A stretch of DNA of 64,000 nucleotides from Aminobacter anthyllidis. GTDB lineage: Bacteria; Pseudomonadota; Alphaproteobacteria; Rhizobiales; Rhizobiaceae. The translations under genes were made by a program, and so were the position numbers. The DNA lies in NCBI RefSeq assembly GCF_018555685.1, contig NZ_JAFLWW010000011.1, forward strand, positions 124,001-188,000, written 5' to 3'. Within the stretch, counting starts at the first letter, position 1. The number at the start of each line of letters is the position of its first letter. Below, in pieces: positions 37,963 through 46,800 of the stretch. A model generated the notes under the pieces. That model was not told where the DNA came from, ran no database searches, and saw only the letters and a list, made by a program, of their open reading frames with translations.

Positions 37963-40092
37963 TCAGTCGATCGTGCGACTGACAACCAGAGCGTCCACCG
38001 CCACGGCACGCGTCGGCAAGACAATTACCGGATTCAGATCCAGCTCCACTATGCTTGTACCCGCTGCGAGCCCCAGTTGCGCGGTCCGAAAGACCAACTC
38101 GACAAGGGCTTCCTTGTTCGATGGAGCAGCACCTCGGGCACCATCAAGCAGTGGGGAAAGCCTGAGACTTGCGATCATTTCGCGAATGTCGTCCCTGTCT
38201 ACGGGCAAAGGACGCGTGGCGGCATCCTTGAGTATCTCAGCATAGATGCCGCCTGCTCCGACGGTGATCGTGGGGCCAAGGTCGGGATCCTGTGTCAGGC
38301 CAACGATCATTTCGACACCCGAGCCGATCTGTTCCTGCATCAGAACCCCTTCGATCCTGGCATCGGGAGCATGAGCCTTGGCCTTTGCAACCAGCACATC
38401 AAACACACTGGCAGCCATTGTATCGTCGGTTATTCCGAGCTCCACCAATCCGGCGTCCGATTTGTGCGCGATATCGGGCGAGGCAAGCTTCATGACGACC
38501 CGCCCGCCCAAATCCGGGAGCCTGTCGGCAGCTTCCGTGGGCGAGGTCACGAGGCATTCTTGGGCGCGGTCTATCCCGGCACCTTCAAGCAGGTCGGCGG
38601 ACTGCCTGCTGTCAAGCAAGCCGTTCTGTCGTAACGCTATCTGCTGCGCGACGGACAAGGGCGTTGCTTGCCACGAGCGGCGCCGGAATGCCGCCTTCGC
38701 AGCCTCGTAATCGGCCCGTGCCCGCATGGCGCGGAAGCACTTGCGGAACGAGCGGAAGATCGGCACGCCGGATTTGACCAGGTCACGATAGCCGGGGCTA
38801 TCCGTCAGCACCGATCCCCATACCGCAACGATGGGCTTCGAAGAGCGGGGTGCAAAGGCCAGCACGTCGGCGGCAAAACTGTCGGACAGCAGTCCAAGTG
38901 CCGCTGTCAGCCCAACCACAATGACGTCGACGTTTTCATCAGCGGCGATGGTTTCGAGCACGTCGATGCGCTGTTGCTGCGGGGCAGTGATGACAAAGCC
39001 GCCACCATTGTCGATGGGATTGGAGACGGCGACGTAGTTGGGCAGGTAGGTGTAAAGCTTCTCGATCGTCGCCGGTGACAGTTCGGGAAAGCTCACGCCG
39101 TAGCTGTCGGCCAACTCGGCCATGAGTGTCGTCGAGCCCCCGGAAACCGAATAGAGCGCACAGTTGGGACCGGTGCCCACCGGCAGCTTGGCCAGCAGGT
39201 TGGCGGTCTCGAGCAACTCGTCGAGATCGCGGACCCGGATCACGCCATATTGCTTGAACAAGCCGTTGATGACCGCATCCGCACCGGCGAGGTGGCCGGT
39301 GTGCGAGGCTGCCATGCGCGCACCTCGCTCGGTCGACCCCATTTTGAGCATGACCACCGGCTTCTTCATTGCGTTCGCCGCCTCAAGCGCCAGTCGCAGC
39401 TTGGCGATCGACTTGAAGCCCTCGACATAGGCGGCGATGACCGACGTCTGCGGATCGTGGGCAAAGTAGTTGATGAAGTCGGCAACCTCGAGATCGACCT
39501 CGTTGCCTACCGTTACCCAGCGCCGGAAGGCTGCCCCCATGGCGACGCCCTCGACGATGGGCCGGCCGTTGAAGCCGCTTTGCGTGACCAACCCGATCAG
39601 GCCACCGCGATGCTGCTCCGGTATGGGAAACTGCTCGAAGGTATTGTCGTTGGTGTTCGGCCCGATGACGCGCACGCCATGTTCGCGCGCCGCCGCGGCG
39701 ACCTTGGCCTCGAGAGCGGCGCCCTCGGCACCCACTTCCGAAAAACCGGAGCTGAAGACAATGACGTCGCGCACGCCGCGGCGACCGCAATCGGCGATCA
39801 CCTGCGGAACGATCGCCGGCGCCACCTTGACCACGGCGAGGTCGATGTAGTCAGGCACCTCTGCCATGGAGGTGAAGACGGGCACGCCGCCGGCCTCGCC
39901 GCCGCGCGGATTGACGTAGCAGAATCGAACATCCTCGCCGAAGCGCCGAAACCAGTTGTGCGCCTGCGGCGACGCATCGACACGGCCGACATAGGCAATC
40001 CCGGTCTTCTTGCGGAACATGCGCTGGAGATCGGCCAGGCTAAGATCGAGTTCGTCGCGGGCGTGCCGGATTGCCTGTGGGATGGTCTGCAT
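37963..40092 (-). CDS. NDP-forming acyl-CoA synthetase (acetate-CoA ligase family)
   Basis: A 709-residue fusion of alpha and beta parts, joining an acid to CoA with ATP or reversibly with ADP/phosphate. The CoA-binding and succinyl-CoA-ligase-like domains (GVRVIGPNTNDNTFEQ, LIGLVTQSGFNG) are followed by the phospho-His region ASHTGHLAGADA. The ATP-grasp part then has VVMKLASPDIAHKSDAGLVELGI and GIYAEILKD. ATG at 40092 leaves the palindrome at 40135 upstream; an ATG at 40134 would abut it. It diverges from iclR, so it is probably under that regulator and serves the neighbouring catabolic cluster. Confidence 0.88.
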   Translation of the reverse strand: MQTIPQAIRHARDELDLSLADLQRMFRKKTGIAYVGRVDASPQAHNWFRRFGEDVRFCYVNPRGGEAGGVPVFTSMAEVPDYIDLAVVKVAPAIVPQVIADCGRRGVRDVIVFSSGFSEVGAEGAALEAKVAAAAREHGVRVIGPNTNDNTFEQFPIPEQHRGGLIGLVTQSGFNGRPIVEGVAMGAAFRRWVTVGNEVDLEVADFINYFAHDPQTSVIAAYVEGFKSIAKLRLALEAANAMKKPVVMLKMGSTERGARMAASHTGHLAGADAVINGLFKQYGVIRVRDLDELLETANLLAKLPVGTGPNCALYSVSGGSTTLMAELADSYGVSFPELSPATIEKLYTYLPNYVAVSNPIDNGGGFVITAPQQQRIDVLETIAADENVDVIVVGLTAALGLLSDSFAADVLAFAPRSSKPIVAVWGSVLTDSPGYRDLVKSGVPIFRSFRKCFRAMRARADYEAAKAAFRRRSWQATPLSVAQQIALRQNGLLDSRQSADLLEGAGIDRAQECLVTSPTEAADRLPDLGGRVVMKLASPDIAHKSDAGLVELGITDDTMAASVFDVLVAKAKAHAPDARIEGVLMQEQIGSGVEMIVGLTQDPDLGPTITVGAGGIYAEILKDAATRPLPVDRDDIREMIASLRLSPLLDGARGAAPSNKEALVELVFRTAQLGLAAGTSIVELDLNPVIVLPTRAVAVDALVVSRTID

Positions 40093-40134
40093 GATGTCGC
40101 GGTCTTTCGGTAGGTTTTTCAGGTTGACGGGCAA

Positions 40135-40148
40135 TTGGCCTAGGCCAA
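40135..40148. promoter_or_regulatory. Palindrome between the synthetase and iclR genes
   Basis: TTGGCCTAGGCCAA is a perfect 14-bp palindrome 43 bp before the synthetase start at 40092. A second inverted repeat, GTGCC-N7-GGCAC (40175-40191), lies nearer iclR. Its GGCCTAG core recurs in the palindrome at 49190. Binding by the IclR protein is inferred. Confidence 0.45.
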
Positions 40149-40236
40149 ATGGCCGAATTCAAGTTCGTGATGAGGTGCCAAACTGGGGCACGAAACGCTC
40201 TGCGGCGGCACACCGGCGCAAGGAGAGGAGAGCGCC

Positions 40237-41133
40237 ATGGGAACCGCGGCCAGCACGGCGAGACGGGCGGAGTTGGGATTCGAAGAACCCAACGAACTGC
40301 TGCGGGGGGTCACCAACGACCGTTCTGGCGGTGTGGTGAAATCCAGTCTGCGCGTGCTTTCTGTACTCGAATACTTCCAGGCCAATCCGCGGCCGGCGCG
40401 TACGACCGAGATCAGCCGCGCGCTCGCCATCCCCAACTCCAGCGCCGACGACATACTGAAGACGTTGGTGCGCACCGGCTACCTCGCCTTCGACCCGCGC
40501 CAGAAGGTCTACCTGCCATCCTACCGGATCGTCACGCTCGCCCGGCGCCTCGAGGGTTCGTTTTTCGGTGGTACGGCGGTTTCCGACCTGATGGACGAAG
40601 TTCATCGCCGCACCGGCCTGACGGTGTGGCTGTGTATGCAAAACGACCACTGGGTGCAGTGTTCGGCGATCATTCCCGGCTCCGATTTTCACGCCGGCGT
40701 CCATGTCGAAGGCTTCACCGATTACGACTGGACGACCGCCGCCGGCATGGCACTTTTGTCGGGCAAGCCGCAGGAGCTGGTGGTGGAGATTGCCAAGCGC
40801 ATGTTCCGCACCGAGCCGCCGGCCAGGCGCACGGCCAGCGTGACCGCACTGCTCGACAAGGTCAGATCGGTTCGCAAACAAGGCTATGCCACCTCCCGCG
40901 GCTTTTCGGCGGAAGGCGTGACCGCGGTCGCGGCATCCTTCCAGTCGAAGTTCATGCGTGTTCCGGTCGCCGTGGGGCTTATCAGTGCCGCCCCCGAGGA
41001 GAGCCCCGGCACGGCTGCCCTTGGGTTCACCCTCAGGCAGATAGCGACCCGGCACCAACGCCTCGCGGAATTGCACCGGGCCAATGACGACCTGCCTATT
41101 TCGCCGGAATGGGAATTCCCGCGGCAGCAATGA
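40237..41133 (+). CDS. IclR-family transcriptional regulator
   Basis: A 298-residue regulator. The N-terminal helix-turn-helix at about residues 35-95 has KSSLRVLSVLEYF, TTEISRALAIPNSSADDILKTL and GYLAFD. It is followed by the IclR effector domain, HRRTGLTVWLCMQND, with RKQGYATSRGFSAEGVTAVAA near the end. Effectors of the family are usually aromatic or short organic acids. Ribosome site AGGAGAGGAG precedes the ATG. It is convergent with, and overlaps by 38 bp, the binding-protein gene. It probably controls the synthetase, the hyu operon and the transporter. Confidence 0.92.
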   Translation: MGTAASTARRAELGFEEPNELLRGVTNDRSGGVVKSSLRVLSVLEYFQANPRPARTTEISRALAIPNSSADDILKTLVRTGYLAFDPRQKVYLPSYRIVTLARRLEGSFFGGTAVSDLMDEVHRRTGLTVWLCMQNDHWVQCSAIIPGSDFHAGVHVEGFTDYDWTTAAGMALLSGKPQELVVEIAKRMFRTEPPARRTASVTALLDKVRSVRKQGYATSRGFSAEGVTAVAASFQSKFMRVPVAVGLISAAPEESPGTAALGFTLRQIATRHQRLAELHRANDDLPISPEWEFPRQQ

Positions 41134-42121
41134 AGCCCTGGTCGACGACGCGATCCTCCGGCATCAGCTCGGTGTAAGACAGCACCTCGGGAATGAGCGC
41201 GTAGGTCTTCTGCAGGCGCGTGGCCAGATCGGCCGGCATGTAGAGGTTGGGATCGAAGGTAAGCGAGACACCCTTCTTCAGCGTCTCCTCGGGCAGCTGC
41301 AGTTCCTCGAGCATGATCTTCATGATCTCGGGGTTGTTATGGTAGTCGCCCTGGAGATAGGTGCGCGTCGTGCGGACCAGCGCCCGCATCACCGCCTCAC
41401 CGACGTCGCGGCGTTCCTTGAGCAGGCGCGGACCAAAGCTCCACGAGCCTGCCGACATCTCCGGTCCCTGGACGAAGGCCAGCGACACCTTGGATTCATC
41501 AGCCTTCTGCCAGATGGAATCGATCAGGTAGCCGAAATTGACGGCACCGTTTTCAAGCGCCACCAGGATGTCAGGCGAAGCCATGGTTTGGAACTTCACG
41601 TCCTTCAGCGACAGGCCGACTTTCTCCAGTTCCGTCTGCAGGAAGTAGGAGGCCGTCGAGCCGAGGCCGATGGCGCTGGCGACTGTCTGGTCCTTGAACA
41701 GGTCGACGGTGAACTTGCGGCCGTTGAGAAAGGCGTTGTTGGCCCAGATCCCCTGCTTCGACGCCGGCGACTGGACGAAGAGCGGCGCCACGACGCGAAT
41801 GTCGGCGCCACTGGCGATGGCGTTGAAGACGGCCGCGCTCGGCTGGCCGCCAAGCACGTCAGCGCGACCTGTGGACAGGAGCACGATGCCGTCGCTCGAC
41901 TTGGCGAAGGTGTATTCGATGTCGATGTTTTCCTTGTCGAACTCACCCATTCGCTCGGCAAGGAGCATCGGTATGTATGCCTCGACCTTGGCGGTCATGG
42001 CGACGATCACCTTCTCGCGCTGCGGTAGTGGTTTCGGCGCGTCGGAGCCATCGGCATGGGCACCGAAGCTGACCCCGATCACGGCGGCGGCAAGCGCCAG
42101 TTTCTTCCATAGAGATTTCAT
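41096..42121 (-). CDS. NitT/TauT-type ABC transporter substrate-binding protein
   Basis: A 341-residue periplasmic binding protein of the SsuA/NMT1 class (nitrate, sulfonate, taurine, or pyrimidine precursors). It has the signal peptide MKSLWKKLALAAAVIGVSFGAHA, then KVIVAMTAKVEAYIPMLLAERMG, GRADVLGGQPSAAVFNAIASG and VQSPASKQGIWANN. It is the last gene of the hyuA operon, 55 bp after the short-chain dehydrogenase; GGGAGGAAG precedes the ATG. The ATPase and permease are at 49264 and 50117. The ligand is most likely the substrate of this cluster. Confidence 0.9.
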   Translation of the reverse strand: MKSLWKKLALAAAVIGVSFGAHADGSDAPKPLPQREKVIVAMTAKVEAYIPMLLAERMGEFDKENIDIEYTFAKSSDGIVLLSTGRADVLGGQPSAAVFNAIASGADIRVVAPLFVQSPASKQGIWANNAFLNGRKFTVDLFKDQTVASAIGLGSTASYFLQTELEKVGLSLKDVKFQTMASPDILVALENGAVNFGYLIDSIWQKADESKVSLAFVQGPEMSAGSWSFGPRLLKERRDVGEAVMRALVRTTRTYLQGDYHNNPEIMKIMLEELQLPEETLKKGVSLTFDPNLYMPADLATRLQKTYALIPEVLSYTELMPEDRVVDQGFIAAAGIPIPAK

Positions 42122-42176
42122 TGCTTCCTCCCTGTTGATCCTCTTGGCCGCCGGCCTCCACCGGTCGGCAAACTCG

Positions 42177-42977
42177 TCATGAGCCGGCGTCGTAGACCAG
42201 CTTCCAGCTCGACCCGGCGAGTTGCCTTATGCGCGGTCCACCGAAGAGGAATGCCGGGTCGCTAGGTGGCTCGGCGAACGATATGACCGCTGTGTCCGGA
42301 GCTGGCGGCAACGCAGCCCAGATCCGCCTGCCGGCTGTGTCGATGTCGACGCGATTTGGAATGTTGCGCTTGAGGCTCGCCACGCGCGGATAAAGCTCGG
42401 GATCGACTTCGGAGGCGGCACGCAAGGCAGGCGTGTCGACGCCACCCGGCCGCACTGCCACCACCCAAGGCCCGATGCCGCCACGGCTTTCACGCTCGCG
42501 CGCAACCACTTCGACCCAGTGTTCGATCGCGACCTTGGAGGCGCAGTAGGTGGCAAGGCCTTCGAGCGCTGCCACCGCCGCGCCGGAAGAAAGCATCACC
42601 AGCCCTGCCTCGTAGCCCGGACGGCAAGCGTCGAGAAACGCTTCGGCAAGCACGAAGGGTGCGGCCAGATTTGCAAGCACGCCCTTTTCATACGTCTGCG
42701 AGGAGACCTTGCCGACCACGCCGATCGCTTCAGAATAGTATGCGTTGTGGATGAAGATGGCGCGTTTGCCGCGAAACGCAGCCAATTCCCGAATGAAATG
42801 GCCGCGGATGCGATCCCACGTCGAGGGGTCGGCCAGGTCGAACGTGACGCTCTCGTAATCGGGGTGCTTGCGGCGCGACAGATTGATGATACGGGCGTTG
42901 GCGAAAGGAACGTTGCGAGCAAGCCCGAGGCCGACGCCCTGCGTCGCACCGCTGATCCAGACGATGGTGTCGTGCAT
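42177..42977 (-). CDS. Short-chain dehydrogenase/reductase
   Basis: A 266-residue NAD(P)-dependent dehydrogenase. The cofactor motif SGATQGVGLGLA begins at residue 9, NAY replaces the usual NNAG, the catalytic Ser is in LSSGAAVAALEG, and YCASK is the Tyr-x3-Lys pair. It lies 15 bp after the thiolase-fold gene in the same operon. In the pathway proposed here it would oxidise a secondary alcohol to a ketone or act on a 3-hydroxyacyl intermediate. The final 40 residues are longer than in classical members. Confidence 0.87.
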   Translation of the reverse strand: MHDTIVWISGATQGVGLGLARNVPFANARIINLSRRKHPDYESVTFDLADPSTWDRIRGHFIRELAAFRGKRAIFIHNAYYSEAIGVVGKVSSQTYEKGVLANLAAPFVLAEAFLDACRPGYEAGLVMLSSGAAVAALEGLATYCASKVAIEHWVEVVARERESRGGIGPWVVAVRPGGVDTPALRAASEVDPELYPRVASLKRNIPNRVDIDTAGRRIWAALPPAPDTAVISFAEPPSDPAFLFGGPRIRQLAGSSWKLVYDAGS

Positions 42978-42992
42978 CGTTAGCCCTCCATC

Positions 42993-44156
42993 TCAGTTGC
43001 GCAGCACGACCGCGCAGGTCGGGCCCAGATCGCTTGAGCTCACAAAGCAGCAGTCGGCGTTGTCGACCTGCCCGGTCGAGCTACCGCGCATCTGCTTCAC
43101 GCCTTCGCTGATCATATTGAATCCATGCAGATAGACCTCCGAGAGGCTGCCGCCGCCGGTGTTGACCGGCAGGCGCCCACCAAGTGCGATGCCGCCGTCC
43201 TCGGTGAAGGCAGCGCCTTCGCCTCGCCCGCAAAAGCCATAGCCTTCAAGCGTGAAGAACACCTCTGGCGTGAAGGCGTCGTAGAACTGTGCCACCTTGA
43301 TGTCGGAGGCACGGATGTCGCTCTGGCGCCACAGCGACTTCGCGCAGGTCGCGGCCTGCGAGCGCATCGGATCGGCCGTGAAGTAGTTCGCAAGGATGGC
43401 ACTGCCGCCGTCGAAGCCCTGAGCCGCGGCGTGGATGTAGACTGGCCTGCTGCGGCAATCCCTGGCGCGCTTCGCCGCGGTGACGACGAAGGCGATCGCG
43501 CCGTCCGTCTCAAGGCAGCAATCGAACAGGCACAACGGCTCGCTGATCCAGCGCGCGGCGAAATAGTCTTCGCGGCTCATCGGCTTGGCATGCATGAAGG
43601 CATTGGGATTGCGATTGGCATGGCTTCGGAACGCCAATGCGACATTGGCGAGATGATCGCGGGTCGCGCCGAACTCGTGCATGTATCGGGTGTACATCAC
43701 GCCGACCTCGTCGACCGGCCGGATGATGCCCCAGGGTCTCAACCAGGTGTCGCGGCTGCCCTGGATGCGCTGTTCCAACTGAGCCCAGACGCGGCTCGCG
43801 CGGCCGCTGCGCTTGCGTGAGCGCCAACCGACGACGACCTTGGCCTGGCCGGTGGCAATCGCCATCGCAGCATGTCCGACAGTACCGCAGCCGCCATGGC
43901 CACCGGCCGGCATCTGCGCATAATATGTCACCTCCTTCATGCCGAGGTCGCGCGCGATGTCGTGCTGGAAGACATTCTCCATGTTGAGCGAACACAGTCC
44001 ATCGACCTCCGACGGCGAAATGCCCGCGTCATCGAGCGCCGCCTTGATCGCCATGCAGGCAAGCTGCTCCTCGCTTTGCGCCATTGCCTTGCCAAAAGCG
44101 GTCTCGCCAATGCCGACGATTGCCGTGCGGTCCTTGAGGGAGATCGTGTCGTTCAT
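42993..44156 (-). CDS. SCP-x/Ltp-type thiolase-fold protein
   Basis: A 387-residue member of the lipid-transfer/SCP-x thiolase superfamily. N-terminal DRTAIVGIGETAFGK, the central GGHGGCGTVGHAA region, FYDAFTPEVFFTLEGYGFC and the C-terminal LPVNTGGGSLSEVYLHGFN are typical. Some members cleave beta-ketoacyl-CoA; others (Ltp2) are retro-aldolases that need a DUF35 partner and use a Tyr in the last motif, which is present. It overlaps the DUF35 gene by ATGA, so the two probably form a complex. Thiolase versus aldolase activity cannot be settled from sequence. Confidence 0.87.
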   Translation of the reverse strand: MNDTISLKDRTAIVGIGETAFGKAMAQSEEQLACMAIKAALDDAGISPSEVDGLCSLNMENVFQHDIARDLGMKEVTYYAQMPAGGHGGCGTVGHAAMAIATGQAKVVVGWRSRKRSGRASRVWAQLEQRIQGSRDTWLRPWGIIRPVDEVGVMYTRYMHEFGATRDHLANVALAFRSHANRNPNAFMHAKPMSREDYFAARWISEPLCLFDCCLETDGAIAFVVTAAKRARDCRSRPVYIHAAAQGFDGGSAILANYFTADPMRSQAATCAKSLWRQSDIRASDIKVAQFYDAFTPEVFFTLEGYGFCGRGEGAAFTEDGGIALGGRLPVNTGGGSLSEVYLHGFNMISEGVKQMRGSSTGQVDNADCCFVSSSDLGPTCAVVLRN

Positions 44157-44608
44157 GGCGTGAGACTCTCGGATGCGCGCGGCATCCAGCGCGGCAAGGT
44201 GATGTCGTCGGAGACGGCGGTGAAGGTGACATCGACCGGCAAGCCTATGCGGATGGCCGAAGCTGGGACACTGTTGATGGGAGCGTCGGGCGCTGCGACA
44301 AGGCTGCCGACCATGCGGATAGACGGATGATCATCGAGTTCGACGACGATCATCGGATACGGCACCAGATCCTGGAAGCCCGGCAGCGTCGGGCCGTGGG
44401 CAATGCCGAACGACCAAACTTGCCCCCGGCCCGACGCGTCGACCCATTCTGTTTCGTCACGGGCGCACCGAGCGCAGAAGGGATGGGGCGGAAACTGGCA
44501 ATGGCCGCAGGCCTTGCAGCGTTGCACGACGAGGCGCTTCTCACGCGCCGCGTCCCAAAATCCCTTCGTGTCGGGATCGTCGCCATAAGGCAAAGGGATG
44601 GCTGTCAT
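44153..44608 (-). CDS. DUF35 OB-fold/zinc-ribbon protein
   Basis: A 151-residue partner protein. The zinc ribbon CKACGHCQFPPHPFCARC (about residues 31-48) is followed by the acyl-CoA-binding OB-fold (GRGQVWSFGIAHGP, YPMIVVELDD, PVDVTF). DUF35 proteins form complexes with thiolase-fold enzymes (ChsH2-Ltp2, HMG-CoA synthase/thiolase in archaea). ATGA overlaps on both sides (with hyuB upstream and the thiolase-fold gene downstream) show tight coupling. Confidence 0.92.
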   Translation of the reverse strand: MTAIPLPYGDDPDTKGFWDAAREKRLVVQRCKACGHCQFPPHPFCARCARDETEWVDASGRGQVWSFGIAHGPTLPGFQDLVPYPMIVVELDDHPSIRMVGSLVAAPDAPINSVPASAIRIGLPVDVTFTAVSDDITLPRWMPRASESLTP

Positions 44609-46800
44609 CGTCTTGCCTCTATTGGTTGATGGGCGGCCGGTACTTCCATCGCCTCAAGCACCGGATCGCCGGCGAGCGCGACCTGAACGTCGACCTGTCG
44701 GGCACAGCTGGGACAATAGAAGTGGCGGATGCGGAAACGCTCACTGCCGGGGTAGCGGTCGGTGATGGCCGACCGCTCGCCTGCGGCAGCTTCGTGGACG
44801 ACGAGGGACGCGTAGAGACTCGCGCCCGCGTTGCAGATGCCATGGCCGCAGCTCGCGCATACGACCTGTTCGCCAGCGGGCGATGCGACGGCCCGGAAGT
44901 GGCTGGAAAGGCGACGTCCGCTGACCGGGCCTTCAGCCTTGCGCGGCTCGCGACCGCCGAGCCGGGCCCTGAGACGGGCTTGTCGCTCCGCCACCGACGC
45001 GGCGTGGTCGATCACTGCCTGGTCGCCGTCGAGGCGCAGGACCACGCCAAAATCGCGCAGCGCACCACCGACGCTTACCAACCCAGCGAGAACGTCGGTG
45101 GCAACCGACATCGGATCACGCTCGAGCGGATCGCCAAAGCCACCGCCACCTTGCGAGGACGTGACCAGTATCTGATCGGGGTGGAGCCTGGTGGCGGCAT
45201 CCGGCAGCCGAAGATCCGTGACATCCGCAAGGTCCGACCAGCCTTTCGAACCGGCTACCGGTACGTCGTTGCTCATGATGGCGAAACCGCTCGGCAAACC
45301 GGGTTCGCCGCCGGCAGCCCCCATGGTCGCCGGATGCTGCAATCCTTGCGCCATGGACAACAGTGCGATCGAGCGTTCCGTCTGATGCGGGCGATAAGCA
45401 TGCAGGGCACCGACACCACCGCGGTGCGTGCCCGGCCCGCCCGAATCGGCCAGCTCGCGGCGCGTCAGATAGAGCACCGGATAATAGGCTTCGTTGGTTT
45501 CGAGGTTCGAGGGCGTAGCACCCGGTGACGTCGCCGTGCCTGAAGTGTCGCTTCCATCGGCATTGCAGGTGGCGCCGCCGCCGCCGCTCAGCTCATCCAG
45601 AAATAGCGTGGTGAAGGGACTGCCGTCGAGCCTGTGTCCCGAAATCGACATGCCACCGGCGCCTGACGACTGCGACGACGCCATGGCCATATGCGCATGC
45701 GCCGCCGAACCGTCGAGCAAGCGGGCCAGGCAACCGCTGACGCAGTTGCGGATCGCCTGAGCAGAGGTGCCTGTGCTCATCGCGACACCCGCCGGCCACT
45801 CGGCATCGACCACAGACCGCTTGCGGGTGCGGATGTCGATGGTCCGCCAGATGGCGCCCGGCATCCACGGCAGTCCCTGGCAGATATGGACGAGCACTGC
45901 CGCCATGGTGAAGTTGGCCAGCGTCGGATAGGTGGCGTTGACCGCGCCCGGCGCTTCATCGTCACTCGCGGTGAAGTCGAAAGTGAGCTTGTCGCCCGTC
46001 TTGGCCATGACGAGCCGGACCGCGTAGACCTGGTTCGGCAGATAATCGGCGCCGCTGCGCTGCTCATGCTGGATGAAGGAGTTCTCGCGCCAGACGCCGT
46101 CAGGCAGGTCGGCGAGGCGACGACGGAATGCCGCCTCTGTCGAAGCAAGCAGCCTGTCCATCGCCTCGACAAGACCATCGGTGCCATAGGCAGCGCAGAG
46201 CTCAAGCACCTGGCGCTCGGATGCACGGTTCGCCGCGATCTGGCCGAGCAGGTCGAGCGCATTGAGCTCGGGCGTTCGGGTGCGGGCAAGATAGTCACGT
46301 TCGATATCGCGGCGGATCCGGCCGGCCTCGACGATCTTGATCGGCGGAATCGGTATGGCCTCGTCGAATATCGAGCGGGCGGCATAGTTGAAGCCGCCGC
46401 TGACCGGCCCACCGACATCCGGCTCATGCACTGTCGACCCCGCCCAGGCAACCAGCCGTTCGCCATCGAAGATCGGCGCCACCAGCGTCACGTCGGGCTG
46501 ATGCAGGGTTCCGAGATAAGGGTCGTTGGTGAGAAACTGGTCGCCTGGACCAATGCCGGGGTTTTCGCCGTAACAATCGAGAATGTCGCGCACGATCAGG
46601 TTGAGGGAGGTCGATTGGACGAGAATGAACTTGCTGCAGGAGACCACGGTACCGTCGGCGGTCATGATCGCGGTGTTGAAATCGCTCGCCTCGGACGCGA
46701 TCTGCGAACCAGAGACACGGACCAGCGTCTGGCCGGCGTCGGCATTGATGGCCTCCAGTCGGTGGCGGATGATTTCGAGTTCGATCGGGCCGATTGTCAT
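44605..46800 (-). CDS. Hydantoinase B/oxoprolinase-type subunit with C-terminal zinc-ribbon
   Basis: A 731-residue HyuB-family protein, partner of HyuA in ATP-dependent carboxylation or hydrolysis. Family stretches are IELEIIRHRLEAINADAG, FLTNDPYLGTLHQPDV and GGGGFGDPLERDP. After about residue 635 comes an extra domain with CASCGHGIC and, 40 residues on, FYCPSCARQ, a four-Cys zinc site resembling the acetone-carboxylase gamma subunit. The ATG at 46800 gives the conserved N-terminus; the frame upstream lies over hyuA. Four-base overlaps with hyuA and the DUF35 gene imply translational coupling. Confidence 0.9.
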   Translation of the reverse strand: MTIGPIELEIIRHRLEAINADAGQTLVRVSGSQIASEASDFNTAIMTADGTVVSCSKFILVQSTSLNLIVRDILDCYGENPGIGPGDQFLTNDPYLGTLHQPDVTLVAPIFDGERLVAWAGSTVHEPDVGGPVSGGFNYAARSIFDEAIPIPPIKIVEAGRIRRDIERDYLARTRTPELNALDLLGQIAANRASERQVLELCAAYGTDGLVEAMDRLLASTEAAFRRRLADLPDGVWRENSFIQHEQRSGADYLPNQVYAVRLVMAKTGDKLTFDFTASDDEAPGAVNATYPTLANFTMAAVLVHICQGLPWMPGAIWRTIDIRTRKRSVVDAEWPAGVAMSTGTSAQAIRNCVSGCLARLLDGSAAHAHMAMASSQSSGAGGMSISGHRLDGSPFTTLFLDELSGGGGATCNADGSDTSGTATSPGATPSNLETNEAYYPVLYLTRRELADSGGPGTHRGGVGALHAYRPHQTERSIALLSMAQGLQHPATMGAAGGEPGLPSGFAIMSNDVPVAGSKGWSDLADVTDLRLPDAATRLHPDQILVTSSQGGGGFGDPLERDPMSVATDVLAGLVSVGGALRDFGVVLRLDGDQAVIDHAASVAERQARLRARLGGREPRKAEGPVSGRRLSSHFRAVASPAGEQVVCASCGHGICNAGASLYASLVVHEAAAGERSAITDRYPGSERFRIRHFYCPSCARQVDVQVALAGDPVLEAMEVPAAHQPIEARR

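Noticed and set aside
40159-41130. Open frames in other phases over iclR (both strands)
   Set aside because: IclR helix-turn-helix and effector motifs fix the coding frame.
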